This document shows positions 11,720 through 23,534 of a DNA stretch of 64,000 nucleotides, in pieces. This DNA is from Apolygus lucorum (Eukaryota; Arthropoda; Insecta; Hemiptera; Miridae), in NCBI GenBank assembly GCA_009739505.2, contig CM019179.2, positions 8,643,062 to 8,707,061 of the forward strand, read 5' to 3'. The position numbers and the translations under genes were made by a program. Numbering within the stretch: the first letter of the stretch is position 1; every line of letters begins with the position of its first letter. The notes under the pieces were generated by a model. The model worked only from the letters and a program-made list of their open reading frames with translations. It was not told the DNA's origin and made no database searches.

Positions 11720-12165
11720 TGGGGTATTTCAGTCAATTTTTTTTATTTTTTTTTCAAAAGAGTATGGCTCAGGAATAACGGTAATCGGGTCTGTTCGTCG
11801 AGAAAATGTTTTTAAAAAATCAGAGAAGCTAAGGAAAGTTGAAGATTTGAATGGTGTGACGTAGCTAGCCAATTGTGACGTAGCTAGCTAACTGTCTTTG
11901 AAAAAAGTATCCATGCACAGAAACTCTTTGAGGACCTCTTGGATACTACAAAATACTACTCACACACGCGCGCGGCGTAGTCCTTGCCTAGTGTGTGTGC
12001 ATTTATAGCGGCCCGCCTTTTTCAAACGTGTGATCTCTTTAATTAATTTTTCTACCACATGTTATAGTATCATTGGGCTTAAAGTTGTAGTATATAGGTT
12101 TTCAAGGGTGCTGAATCCAAATTTGAGATCAAAAACCTGAATTTCCGACCCACCGAAATACCCCA
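11720..12165. mobile_element. Family D MITE, copy 1
   Basis: The ends are TGGGGTATTTC (11720) and its inverse GAAATACCCCA (ends 12165). The interior contains a tandem TGACGTAGCTAGC pair (about 11856-11891), a CACACACGCGCGCGGCG stretch and a CACACATGTT-like segment, all repeated in three other copies in this window. No ORF with a recognisable product is present. The target duplication is not clear. Confidence 0.85.
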
Positions 12166-12974
12166 TTGTTGTTGTCCCATTGCCAGCAGTTCAAATGTTC
12201 AATAGACAACTGCCACCCATAGAAACGTTTAAAACCCAGTACCTCGTATATTATTGAAAATCGCTCGAATTTTTCATGCATATTGAGAATATAACTAAAT
12301 GTTATCAAATTAATTACTTGGATGCGGCCGGTAACGCACCAAGGAGAAAAATATGTGATAAACAAGGTGACTTGTTGTGATGAGGTTGGGAACAAACGAT
12401 CATGAACGCGATATGATGCAGTCCGCTATAACTACGTCCAGGAGCTCCACCAATCAGAACGCTTCTCGGGCTCCCAGATTCAGCTTTCAGCCCAGTGTAC
12501 TCAATCAAAAAGCTTGACAAGGCCTTCATTTAATAAGTAGCTACTCAACTACAAACTATTGACGACATTTCTGGTCTCAGACTATAAATTATTCCCATCG
12601 TTCTTCTTTTCTGTGATATTTCCATTCATTCTGGATAATCAAACAGCTCTTTGCTTTGAGGATAACTCTGGAGTGTTGCAAACTGTACTTTATTTCTGTT
12701 GGAGGGAAAATAGTAGCACTTGTTCGTTTGCACGATTTCTGGTACACCCCGCAACGCACAAACTGGAGTTTTCAATAAAATAATCAATTTACTGCAAACC
12801 AAATCTATGGAACTCTCTAATAACACTACCTGACTAAGTAAATAAATACCGTTTTAAATTTATGTTGAACCACTATCTAACCATGGAGGATTGGAAGTAT
12901 ACACTACCTTCTTTTTCGGATTTCATCAAAATATCCTTGAAAATACTGAATTACGGTTAACTAGGCAGGAGCAT
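12166..12974. other. No gene recognised
   Basis: Short ORFs exist on both strands (for example - 12129-12395, + 12559-12783), none with a recognisable motif. No tandem or inverted repeat was noticed. Confidence 0.4.
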
Positions 12975-13543
12975 CTATACTCTTGCCTTTATTTATAGGA
13001 CCGCAGGTTCCAAAACCCGTTCCCTGCCAAGAGGTGGCAACGTTGCAAGGTGCTCACCTTGGGGTCTCAACTCACAACCCTTCGCGGTCAAAACCCATCA
13101 TCCCTCTTCCTTCTTCATCTTCTATCAACATACAATTTAATTATTTATCGTTCGGTGAACATTTTTTGTAATTTAAATTCGTAACGTACTAATTATTCTG
13201 ATGAAAATGAGTCCAAATTTCCTGTAATTCGGCGAAGAGGGCGTAATTCGTTTGGGTGGATTGGCCGGGAGAGGGCTGCTGAGTTTTAATCGAGTTTATA
13301 CTCGATATGTTCAATTTTTCTCGCTGATCACGATTTTGGTGATGGGATGATCGAAATAATTTGTGAATCAAGTGTGCATTTGCAGAAGAGGGTAAACTGT
13401 TGGGGGGCTGGGGGGGGTTCAAGGGCGGAGGGGTCGCGCAGGTATACCTCGACCTTCCGCTGGGGCTTGGATTCTTGCAGTGATGCCGAACCTTCGGGGC
13501 CTTCAAAAATCCCAGAGCTCTTTAAATAAAGGCAAGAGTATAG
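12975..13543. mobile_element. Possible element bounded by a perfect 21-bp inverted repeat
   Basis: The 21 bases at 12975-12995 are exactly repeated in inverse at 13523-13543 (core ACTCTTGCCTTTATTTA). The similarity stops there, and no target duplication is evident. The right half is GC-rich and contains a G run at about 13401-13420. Two overlapping minus-strand ORFs (13189-13506, 13328-13609) cross the right boundary and lack recognisable domains, so I do not call them genes. It could be a small TIR element or a chance-retained inverted duplication. Confidence 0.5.
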
Positions 13544-14131
13544 GGGAGAAAGTGGTGGAATGGCGTGAGCGCTGCCTAGGGAAGATAAGATGAACCTCTT
13601 GAAGCTCAATAACCTAGGTTATCTCTCTAATCAGTTGGCTTATGTGATGTAAGTATCGTGTGCTGTGTTTCTAATTCTTTCGTAAATAATATAATGCTTT
13701 AAAATTTATAGTTGTTTACCTACGAGTACATAGATTTTCATTTCAGACTAAATTCCTTTCTTATTGATGCCTCAAACAGATTTGATTGCCTATTTCATTG
13801 AGAATTTCTGGTTTCCTATAGATTAGGCAGAGATCTACAGACATTACCACTCGTCGATAACGAAGGTGCATACGTCTTGCCAAAAAAGAAGAGAAGGTTC
13901 ATCTAATCGTCGCTAGATAGCGCTCAGGCTGTTCTACCACTTTCTTTCCCTAGATGCTTCTTAACCATTCAACGCTTCTTAAGATTCAACACATAGAGAA
14001 GTGGTCTGTCATGGCTGATATACTAAGGAGGTAATGTATTATGTGAAGCATATCAATAGTCTATGACGTCATGATGGAACAACTAATTGGAAATTTTACT
14101 GGTCCCAAAATTTTTATATTTATATCTCCTA
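13544..14131. other. No gene recognised
   Basis: Unique-looking sequence with no ORF, repeat or signal that I can support. Confidence 0.4.
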
Positions 14132-15042
14132 TTGCTTCCGAGTCTACCAAGGTAGCGGAAGCTTTGTTTTCACTTTTCAAGGACGAGAAAAAAAGTTCTC
14201 CAAAATCAAAATTTTCTCTCGTGTTTTGCGTTTTAGACCTTTCTGAACAATTTTGGTTCTGTGTCTGTATGTCTGTCTGTGTTTCTGTCCGTCTGTCATG
14301 AATTCATTGTAACGCGCATAACTATACGAAGTTATTGTCCGATTTCTATGAAATTTTCAGGGATTGTGCGGGTTGGTGTGTGGACGGTCCCCTATGAAAA
14401 TCATCATCCCCGGACTGATAGAAGCGACTACGCATGCGCAAACGTGAATTCCTTGTAAAGGCCATAACTTCTAAATTGTCCATCCGATTTCAATGAAATT
14501 TTCAGGGTTGTTACAAATTAGTATTTAGATGGTCCCCTATGAAAATCATCACCTTCGGACTTATAGTAGCCACTGCGCATGCGCAAACGTGAATTCCTCG
14601 TAACGGCCATAACTTCTACATTTTCCATCCGATTTCAATGAAATTTTCAGGGATGTTACAGACTAGTATTTAGATGGTCCCCTATAAAAATCATCACCTT
14701 CGGACTGATAGTAGCCGCTGCGCATGCGCAAACGTGAATTCCTTGTAACAGCCATAACTTCCACATTTTCTACCCGATTTCGATGACATTTTCAGGGATT
14801 ACGCGGATTAGGTTGTAGATTGTCCCCAATGAAAATCAAGGCCTTAAATTGTACAGAAGCCTCCGCGCATGCGCATACGTAAAATCCTTGTAACAGCCAT
14901 AGTACTTACATTTTTCATCCGAATTTGATGACATTTTCTAGGATTGTCCAGATTAGCGTGTAGATGGTCCCCTATGAGGGTAGTGAAAGGTACTTAGAGA
15001 TTGGTGTTTTGATATCAACTACTATGCATCGGATCATCTATA
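14132..15042 (+). mobile_element. Family A repeat, copy 1, left part
   Basis: It begins with a hairpin head (GCTTCCG...CGGAAGC, about 14134-14162). A conserved leader ending in (GTCT)n follows, then about five tandem units of 145 bp. Each unit contains GCCATAACTTC, a CCGATTT.ATGAAATTTTC core, GTCCCCTATGA and a TGCGCATGCGCA-type palindrome (14430, 14574, 14719, 14864). It is interrupted at 15043 by a family P palindrome and resumes at 16742. No coding capacity was recognised. Confidence 0.8.
14429..14875. repeat. 145-bp tandem units with TGCGCATGCGCA palindromes
   Basis: The palindrome occurs at 14430-14440 (last 11 bases), 14574-14585, 14719-14730 and 14864-14875 (one substitution), giving a constant 145-bp period. 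Each is followed by AACGTGAATTCC or ATACGTAAAATCC. The 12-mer equals the consensus of NRF1/erect wing sites (established knowledge); function here is untested. Confidence 0.8.
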
Positions 15043-16741
15043 CAGGGTGTCTACCATTTGGATGGACCAAACTTCAAGGATCGATTCTACAACTAATTTG
15101 CAACAAAAAATCTCTCATAGCAATTTTTTCTTAACCCACTCAAAATTCTTTTTTTTTCCACTTTGAAGTTTTTATTCGTATTTTCAACCTTGCAGCACTA
15201 AAATGGTCATAACTCCCTCATTTCTCATGCTAGTTCGAATCTGAGTACACCGTTGGACATAGCGTTAAAATTCCTATCCATTTAGTGGGAAACCCAGTTT
15301 CTTAAAGCCATTTGTAAAAGCAAAAAAATAAATCAAAGTCAACGTTTATAATTTTTTTCGAAAATCGACATTTTTCAGGCTAACGATTCCCCCGTAAAAA
15401 ACACCGCTATCGTGGTGCACTCAACGGGAAAAACTACCCCAAGATCTCACCTTTCCAACGGTATGTCAGTTTCAAGGTTTAAGAGGAAAGATTCTTGAAA
15501 AAATTGAGTTTTATGCGAAAAAAACGTGCTTTGTTAGGCATATTCCGCTAGAGAGTCGACCAAGTATTATTGCCTTCACTTTTCAAGGATTGCAATAAAA
15601 AGTCCACCAAATTACATTTCCACTCGTATTTTACGTTTTGGACCTTCCTGAACAATTTTGGTACCGTGTCTGTCCATCTGACAGTCGGTCTGTCTGTCTG
15701 AATGTCCTTGTAGATGGCAAAAGCAAAAGGAAGCTACTGCCCGATTTCGATTAAATTTTCTCCATAAAAATCAAAGTCAATGCATTAAATTTTCAAAATC
15801 AAATTCAAAAATTCTATTTTCTTGAAAATTACTTAATTCATTTTCAATTAAATTCTTATTTTAGAGTGGCCCCGCCATAGCGCTACTTATTACGGGCAAA
15901 CAATATAACAATTTTGAGAGGGGGTTAACTTCTTTTTTCTTGCTCGACTCCAAAGGCTTGTTATTGAAAATAATAAACCAAAAAATGGTATTTTCTATTT
16001 AAAAAAAAAAAAAAAGATCGGAGAACATGGCCGAAAATTACATCAAAATCAGTTTCCTATTGCTTTTGCCATCTACAAGGACTTTCAGACAGACAGACCG
16101 ACTGTCAGATGGACAGACACGGTACCAAAGTTGTTCAGGAAGGTCCAAACGTAAAATACGAGTAGAAATGTAATTTGGTGGACTTTTTATTGCAATCCTT
16201 GAAAAGTGAAGGTAATTATACTTGGTCGGCTCTCTAGCGGAATATGCCTAAAGAAGGACGTTTTTTCGCATAAAACTCAATTTTTTCAAAGAAACTTTCC
16301 TCTTGAACCTTGAAACTGACATACCGTTGGAAAGGTGAGATCTTGAGGTAGTTTTTCCCGTTGAGTGCACCACGATAGTGGTGTTTTTTACGGGGGAATC
16401 GTTAGCCTGAAAAATGTCGAGTTTCGAAAAAAATTATAAATGTTGACTTTGATTTATTGTTTTGCTTTTACAAATGGCTTTAAGAAACTGGGTTTCCCAC
16501 TAAATGGATGGGAATTTCAACGCTCTGTCCAACGGTGTACTCAGATTTGAAGTAGCATGAGAAATGAGGGAGTTATGACCATTTTAGTGCTGCAAGGTCG
16601 AAAATACGAATAAAAACTTTAAAGTGGAAAAAAAAGAATTTTGAGTGGGTTAAGAAAAAATTGCTATGAGAGATTTTTTGTTGCAAATTAGTTGTAAAAT
16701 CGATCCTTGAAGTTTGGTCCATCCAAATGGTAGACACCCTG
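15043..16741. mobile_element. Foldback family P, complete 1.7-kb palindrome
   Basis: The left arm (15043-about 15830) and right arm (about 16016-16741) are imperfect reverse complements around a central spacer of about 180 bp. The ends are CAGGGTGTCTACC and GGTAGACACCCTG, flanked by TA on both sides (15041-15042, 16742-16743). It splits a family A copy: the uninterrupted equivalents near 21200 and 25270 read CATCTATATAATCGGG, giving an empty site with a 2-bp TA duplication. That fits Tc1/mariner-type mobilisation (inference). No transposase ORF is present. Confidence 0.88.
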
Positions 16742-16798
16742 TATAATCGGGTTATGGATACGAGAAAGCTACGTGCCACACCCACTTGGCAGACTTTT
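16742..16798 (+). mobile_element. Family A repeat, copy 1, right part
   Basis: It continues the family A sequence after the palindrome insertion (ATCGGGTTATGGATACGAG, then the TTGGCAGAC end). It matches 21222-21273 and 25281-25333. Confidence 0.85.
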
Positions 16799-17198
16799 TT
16801 TTGTAAGCGGTTGAATTTTGAATTAGAAAGACCCTATAAAATCATTGCTAGTAGTAGTAGGTAAGTACCTGCAGGTTCATCTTAGATATTGCTACTACGT
16901 TGTGGCTTTACCAGCTCCTGCAGAACTGTATGTACTTATTTTTAAAATTTCATCAAACATACTTTGTGCAACGTTGAAAGTGGAGCTCCTCTGAACAGCA
17001 ATGTTGTCAACAAGAAATTGCATTTATCGTGCAACTGGCTAACCACTTGTGATCCAATTTTTTCTCCAGTAAGCTCCTTTGCACAACTGCTTAGTGCTGA
17101 AAACAAAAGTATTTCACTCAAAAAATGGTACTCATAATATTTCGAGAAATCTCGAGAAGGTACGACTTACACTTCCGTTACATAATACAACTGAAGAC
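16799..17198. other. No gene recognised
   Basis: Unique-looking AT-rich DNA between a family A end and a TA-flanked element. No motif was found. Confidence 0.4.
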
Positions 17199-17200
17199 TA

Positions 17201-18198
17201 CAGGGGAAGAACGGGCTAACTGCCTTTTTCCTCGAAATCGAGTTAGGCGCTGCTCCATATGTATTTTTGGACGCCGAACACGGCCATCAGGTCAAAACAG
17301 CGAAAAAGTGGGTCTAAAGGCATCAAAACCGCAGGTGAGTGTTTCGTATGCAGGGAAAGAACGTTTTTATCCGAGCGGTACAGCGAAAGAACGGGCTAAC
17401 GTCGAGATGTCGCTCTCCCCACCGTACCCCCCAATCAGAGTCTAGAATGTGATTCACAGGGCATCTCCTGTGCTCCACAGTGTTCCACCTGAGTACCTGT
17501 TGTTGTTCGCTCTGTGTTTTGTGGACCTATTATCATTTTTCTCGTGTAAAGCACGTGCTTTTGAACTCGGTGGTAATACAATGAGCAATGATACAATCTC
17601 GGCCGAAAAATACAATGATGTGAATCACTTGACGAAATTTTGTGAGCGGAGGGCAAAGGACTATTATGAGCGGCTACCACACAAATAAGGAGTACCTTCC
17701 TACCAAAACCAGGAAAATTCGCCTGACATCAATTTTTTATTTTCTAGTTGCAAGTTTCCAGAGAGATGTATCAATAAAATCGCTTTTCCTGGAGCATTGT
17801 TTATTGTTTTCTGATGGAATACCCTGTTTATGATTCGACCGCAAAGGTGCCAACTCAACATTAACTCATTGTAGGACGGTGGTTACTAGTTGAGGAAACA
17901 ATTAGCAGACAAATAGCAACATTTCTTGCATCATTCCCCTCATCGCGTATTAGAGATAGCCCGTTTTTTCGCTGTTTTTCGGGACATTAGACACTTTGTA
18001 CCATTTTAACTTGAGTAAAACTTAATCTGGAGGTATTTCGACTATTTTATCACAAGCACCAGTGTAACAGCTCAAGTACCTACTTCCAATTTTCAGATTT
18101 TTTTATGTCTAAGTAACTATTGATTTTATTTTGTTTTTCGCATTCAACTTCATTTATCTCGAAAGTAGAAAATCAGCAGATAGCCCGTTCTTCCCCTG
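17201..18198. mobile_element. TA-flanked TIR element (~1.0 kb) with repeated ACGGGCTA motif
   Basis: The TIR CAGGGGAAGAACGGGCTA begins at 17201, and its inverse ends at 18198. TA flanks both sides (17199-17200, 18199-18200), and the neighbouring TGAAGAC/GTCTTCA also mirror each other. The AGAACGGGCTA motif recurs internally near 17387 and, inverted and diverged, near 17951. An ORF at 17449-17688 (79 codons) has a hydrophobic N-terminal half but no known domain. It is probably a non-autonomous Tc1/mariner-like element. Confidence 0.75.
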
Positions 18199-18852
18199 TA
18201 GTCTTCAACTGTTACGACTCTAATTCTGACTTTGGGTTTGGCAAGTGAATGAAATTAGTAAAATTGGTAAAAAATTAGGTGAAGGAGAGTGTCGACCGGC
18301 TCGAAACAGTTGAAAAGATATAGGATAAGGTGAGGATATAATCATGCCGGCCCGAAACCAGAACAATGACGTGGATTCAGATGATCGTACCCGGCCCGAA
18401 ACCATTAAATGGTCGTTTTCAGGATGTTAGAAGAGGCGAAGATTTGGATTGAAAGGACGAAAATTTGGTCTTCACCGGGTTTGGATTTGGAAAATTTTAA
18501 AGGTTCATTATTGAAAATAAACCACACCCGTGTTCTAGATAATTTCGTGATGTAAGAACATCATGGAATAATCCGTAGTAAGAATAGTACCTTCCCAGTT
18601 TATAGGAAAATACCTGAATATTGAACTAATACCTAAATTTAATATAATAACTTTGAGTTAACAGTCGTTACCTGAAAAGGTATCAGTCATTATTTTTGTA
18701 AATTATTATTTTTACGTTGCAAACTTGAATAGTCGTTGAGAAATTTACACCAAATTGCATCGTTTTGATTCAATAAAACCAAAATACTGGTAGCTAAGGG
18801 AATCAATGGTTGCTATGGACGCAAAGCTGAGTACAACTAGAAGAAACGTCAC
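18199..18852. other. No gene recognised; short 48-bp-spaced repeat
   Basis: CCGGCCCGAAACC-type strings occur three times (about 18295, 18343, 18391) at 48-bp spacing. A fragment of the TTATTGAAAATAAACC module lies at about 18507-18528. No gene was found. Confidence 0.45.
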
Positions 18853-19288
18853 ATTTTGGTCAGCTAAAATAATATTTTCATATTATGAACGGAGATTCAC
18901 ACTCGTATTTCTGGTGTATCGCAAGTCCGACCCTTAAGTTCTCGTAGGGGCGAACGGTTTGTCCTACAGAGCTCCGGTTGGTCTCAAAAAAGTCTAAAAA
19001 TTCAATACTATTTAAAATTGGTGAAAATACGGTAACTTCATTTCGAGAGTTTTTGAGCTAGGGCACTTTTGAAAATGTCAACCCTTAATTTTCACCCCTT
19101 GGAAGTGACTGACATCAACCAAAAGCATCGGGGCACAACTAGACCCCAAATGGAGCCCATATACCAAATTTCATCAAAATCGGTCCATGGGAACTAAAGA
19201 AACCAAGTTTGAGGGGGTTCAAAGATTTTTTTCTTGGTCGATTCCAAAGGTTAATTATTGAAAAAATAATAAGTAAACCAAAACCATG
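18853..19288 (+). mobile_element. Family B foldback element, single arm
   Basis: It matches the left arm of the palindrome at 21872-22462, including GAACGGAGATT, CACACTCGTRTTTCTG, the CCCTTAARTTCTCGTAGGG block, ATCAACCAAAA..CGGGGCACAACTAGACCCC, and the TTATTGAAAA..AATAA end. The second arm is absent. No ORF was found. Confidence 0.75.
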
Positions 19289-20764
19289 CAATGATGGAAC
19301 AGGTATCTAAGTAGTACCTTTGAACGTTGTGCGAACGCATGTAAATACGCATTGTTGAAATACTTAACATTTCCTTCTCAGATCATGAGTTACAAAGCAA
19401 ATTTTATCATAATTTAAACAAATATTAGAGGACTATATATTGCAAATGAAGCCACTTGTTTATTCTCTTGTAAAATCTTCCTACACTCATGTGTAACTTA
19501 ATTTTTACACAAGTCACTATAATGTCTGTGCTAGACTCAGAAATGATTCAACTGACAAGTGAATAAGGTGGAATCTGCCCATCTAGTAGATATAGTAGGC
19601 CTGATGTAGCCTTCTACTGAAGATGGCTGTTCACAATCTCCATACGTAACGCAATAACTTTCTACACTGATACTTATTTTATGAATTTGTAAATTAATTA
19701 AAATGTCTAAGCTAGGAATAGATTGTGGAAGCTAAATATTGTAGATAAAACATCGTTGTGGATCACATGTAAACTGGAATCTGCATCTACTATGAACACA
19801 CCAAATTTTATACTCAAATTTTTATTGTTGGCTGATAGTTCTTTTATTTTCAGGACGCCTGATGATGCTCGATTGCATTTGGGAAGGTGAAATTAAGTGG
19901 AATAAAATGAGCACTGTCGTGCGTTACAACTGTCAAGTCATGGACTCTATGAAGTGAAGAATGCAAAACTCGAACAACTATAACTGGATTTCTCGAGGTT
20001 CGTAGATTCGATGTTAGAAGTATTTGATTATAAAACCGCATGGCCATGTAAAAAACTTACTGTGAAAAATAGTAGAAAAATTCAATTTTTGAAAGAATGA
20101 GCAACTTGTACGACTCAAAATTCCCAATTTTCGAAACCGTAATTCATTGAGTTGGGTCGGTTAGTTTTACAAAAAACAAGAATGAAAATTTGAATTCTGA
20201 GGTCCTGCTGAAATTGACGTTGTAGCTGGAAAGGAGGCTAGTTAAGATATTTGAAACCAGTGCTACCTTTCTTGATGGTTCATGTTGATTTGTGTTACGT
20301 CAGTGACGTGTGTGTGTGTTACTTCACATCTTTACGTAGTTGAAGCTTTTGACTTCTTTTTCAATGGCGATGAGCCCAGAGAACGATTTCTACTCTGATA
20401 ATTCAGGGAGGTTCGAAATAGAGGTTACCTCATAGGTTTGCCACTATAAATTTTGGGGAATCTTTTAGTTCAACAAATAATTTTACTTTCGAAACTACCC
20501 TAAAACCTTGCCATTTTTTATTCAATGTATCAAATTTACAATTTCATACGTCATTCTTAGTCTTCCACAAAATTTCCTAAACTAAATCTTGTCCTAAAAC
20601 TGATCAACTTTGGTAAGACTGAATAATTTTCTGTAGAATGCACCATTATCAAGCTCTAAGAAGATAAAAAGAAGATAACAACTGAAAAATTGCCAAAATG
20701 TGCCTTTTCGGCTTTCAAAGGTCAAGTACAACTCCTAAACCGCCACGAACTCAAGTACACCTTA
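19289..20764. other. No gene recognised
   Basis: The interval contains a short GT run (about 20307-20320). ORFs are short and without motifs (for example - 19850-20047). No repeat shared with the rest of the window was noticed. Confidence 0.4.
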
Positions 20765-21324
20765 TTTTTGCTTCCGAGTCTACCAAGGTAGCGGAAGCTT
20801 TGTTTTCACTTTTCAAGGATGAGAAACAAGAGTTCTCCAAAATCAAAATTTTCACTCGCGTTTTGCGTTTTAGACCTTTTTGAACATTTTTGGTTCCGTG
20901 TCTGTCTGTCATGAATTCCTTGTAACGGGCATAACTATACGAAGTTATTGTCCGATTTCTATGAAATTCTCAGGGATTGTGCGGGTTGGTGTGTAGACGA
21001 TCCCTTATGAAAATCATCATCCCCGGACTGATAGAAGCGACTGCGCATGCGCAAACGTGAATTCCTTGTAACGGCCATAACTTTTACATTTTCCATCCGA
21101 TTTCAATGAAATTTTCAGGGATATTACTGAGTAGTGTTTAGATGGTCCCCTATGAGGTTAGTGGAAGGTACTTGGAGATTGGTGTTTGAGATTAACTACT
21201 ATGCATCGGATCATCTATATAATCGGGTTATGGATACGAGGAAGCTATGTGCCACACCCATTTGGCAGACGTTTTTAGGCAGCGTAGGTCAAAAAATTGC
21301 CTGGGCTATTGTGAAATGAGAGGC
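20765..21324 (+). mobile_element. Family A repeat, copy 2 (short, uninterrupted)
   Basis: The same hairpin head (20770-20798), leader and tail as copy 1, but only about two 145-bp units, with one TGCGCATGCGCA at 21042-21053. Its tail GGATCATCTATATAATCGGG (21208-21227) is the intact version of the site into which the 1.7-kb palindrome inserted in copy 1. Confidence 0.82.
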
Positions 21325-21587
21325 CAATGTGGGCGAAAGTACGAACCTTTACATGGATACACATTTTTCAAAATAGAGATGTGAGTGGTTTTTTACCTGG
21401 TAGTAGATTTGCCACGCAGCGTAGGATGTTGCAGATGTCATTCGGTATCAACGGCAACCGTGCTTGACTTATGACCGCCTGCAAACATGAGCAACACACT
21501 TCATATTCTGACAGGATGTTCGGTAGATATTTTCCGATGATTGTAATACTCTAACGCTAGATTCACAAGTGTTATGTTAGAAGTGGA

Positions 21588-21871
21588 CCGACCCCTATTT
21601 TTTCAATTTTTATTTTCAACGAAAAACCTTTGGAATCGAGCAAGAAAACAACATTTTAGACCCCTAAAAATTTGACGATTAAGTCCTTAGAATTCTTGGT
21701 AAGTACGTAGAGTTCGAAAATTGAATCATTCTCCGTCTGCGGCAATTTCCTTAGTTGCCATGAACAGTTTTGATGAAGTTTGGTATATGGGCTCTACTTG
21801 GGGTCTAGTTGAGCCCCGAAATATTGGTTATGTAAACCATTCCTCAAGGGTAAAAATAAGGGTTGAAATTA
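21588..21871 (+). mobile_element. Family B fragment (right-arm sequence)
   Basis: It matches the right arm of the adjacent palindrome: TTTGGAATCGAGCAAGA at about 21630, GATGAARTTTGGTATATGGG near 21773, GGTCTAGTTGAGCCCCGAA near 21804. It abuts the complete palindrome, so it is a nested or tandem pair. Confidence 0.65.
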
Positions 21872-23201
21872 AAAAAACGCTGCAACTTATTACACAATGG
21901 TTTATTATTTTTCTATATTGATCACTCGTCTGCAAAGCCACCAACCATCCAACATGAAGAAAAACATCGATCGCATTTCGGTCAGCTAAAATTTGAACGG
22001 AGATTAGGCCTCTTTTGCGATTCACACTCGTGTTTCTGATTTATCGTACGTCCAACCCTTAAATTCTCGTAGGGAGCGAACGGTTTGTCCTACAGGGCTC
22101 CGCGTGGTCTCAAAAAATTCTATAGAATCTTAAATTGAAGGAAAAATAATACCTTTATATCGAAATTTTTTGAGTTAGGGCGTTTTCGAAATTTCAAAAT
22201 TTATTTTTAACCCTTAGAAGTGACCTACATCAACCAAAATCTTTGGGGCACAACTAGACCCCAAATGGAAACTACATACCAAATTTCATCAAAATCGGTC
22301 AATGCTAAGTGGCAAAATTGCCGCGGACGGACGGCCAAATTTTTATTCGATTTTTGGATTCTACGTACCTTGAAACGTAAACCATCAAATTTTGAGGGGG
22401 CGTAAAAAAAAAAATTTTCTTGGTCGACTCCAAAGGTTCATTATTGAAAATAATAAACCAAAAAAGGCTGGTGACTGTGTAGAAGTGATGTGACTCAAAC
22501 GTATGTGTGGGAAAACATACATAAAACAAGAAAGTCGCCAGAAAAGTGTGTAGTTGACAAGCAAATGATGGTAGTTTTTGATATCTCCGCCAGTTGGCAC
22601 ATGTGTAAATACTGTTTAATTCAATTTTGGTTTATTATTTTCAATAATGAACCTTTGGAATCGACCAAGATAATTTTTTTAACACCCCCTCAAAATTTGT
22701 TGGTTCTCGTTTCAAGGTACGTAGAATCCAAAAATCGTATAACAATTTGGCCGTCCGTCCGCCGTACGCGGCACTTTCCCCACTTAGCATTGACCGATTT
22801 TGATGAAATTTGGTATGTAGGCTCCATTAAGGGTCTAGTTGGGCCCCGAAGATTTTGGTTGATGTAGGTCACTTCTAAGGGTTCAAAAATAAATTTTAAA
22901 ATGTTGAAAACGCCCCAACTCAAAAAATGTTGATATAAAGGTATTGTTTTTCCATCAATCCACGCGGAGCCTTGTAGGGCAAACCGTTCGCTCCCTACGA
23001 GAATTTAAGGGTTGGTCGTACGATAAATCAGAAACACGAGTGTGAATCGCAAAAGAGGCCTAATCTCCGTTCAAATTATAGCTGACCGAAGTTCGATCGA
23101 TGTTTTTCTTCATGTTGGATGGTTGGTGGCTTTGCAGACGAGTGATCTATATAGAAAAATAAAAAATAATAAACCATTGTGCAATAATTTGCAGCGTTTT
23201 T
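21872..23201. mobile_element. Family B foldback element, complete 1.33-kb palindrome
   Basis: The left arm (21872-about 22462) and right arm (about 22628-23201) are reverse complements over nearly 590 bp, with a spacer of about 165 bp. The outer ends read AAAAACGCTGCAA and TTGCAGCGTTTTT. Internal blocks are shared with 18853-19288 and 54483-54895. The inner ends of the arms carry TTTATTATTTTCAATAAT and TTTGGAATCGACCAAGA, the module also present in family P. The ORF at 22490-22867 lies inside the inverted structure and shows no known domain, so I do not call it a gene. Confidence 0.82.
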
Positions 23202-23466
23202 CTGAATTGTTTTCTATTTATAGAACCCTAGTAAACTCACTTTTGGTCTAACCTTCGTATAATTTGGTACCTATTGTAGGTACCTACGTATTTACATTAC
23301 ATTTAGCGCTATGGCATATTTACAATTATTCCCTAATTCAATTAACATCCAATACATTATTTATAAAATGAATTGGGTACTTCTTAATTAGAACATAAAC
23401 TTGGTTTAATTATCAACTGGCTGTTTCGAATAAAGTTACTCGCGATGAGATTGTGGAAAACCATTT
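23202..23466. other. Unassigned spacer
   Basis: AT-rich DNA with a GGTACC/GTAGGTACCTAC cluster near 23263-23287. Nothing else was seen. Confidence 0.4.
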
Positions 23467-23534
23467 TAATAAAAACGGAGTCGAGTAGAACGTTGTCTAT
23501 TTCCACGAAAATAATGAGTTACAAGTTAAGTCGA

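Noticed and set aside
14261..14458. ORF with MSVCLSVFLSVCH start in family A
   Set aside because: It translates a (GTCT)n microsatellite and noncoding tandem units; frame not kept in the other copies.
22490..22923. Overlapping ORFs on both strands inside the family B palindrome
   Set aside because: They are products of the inverted repeat itself and occur mirrored on the opposite strand; no protein family.
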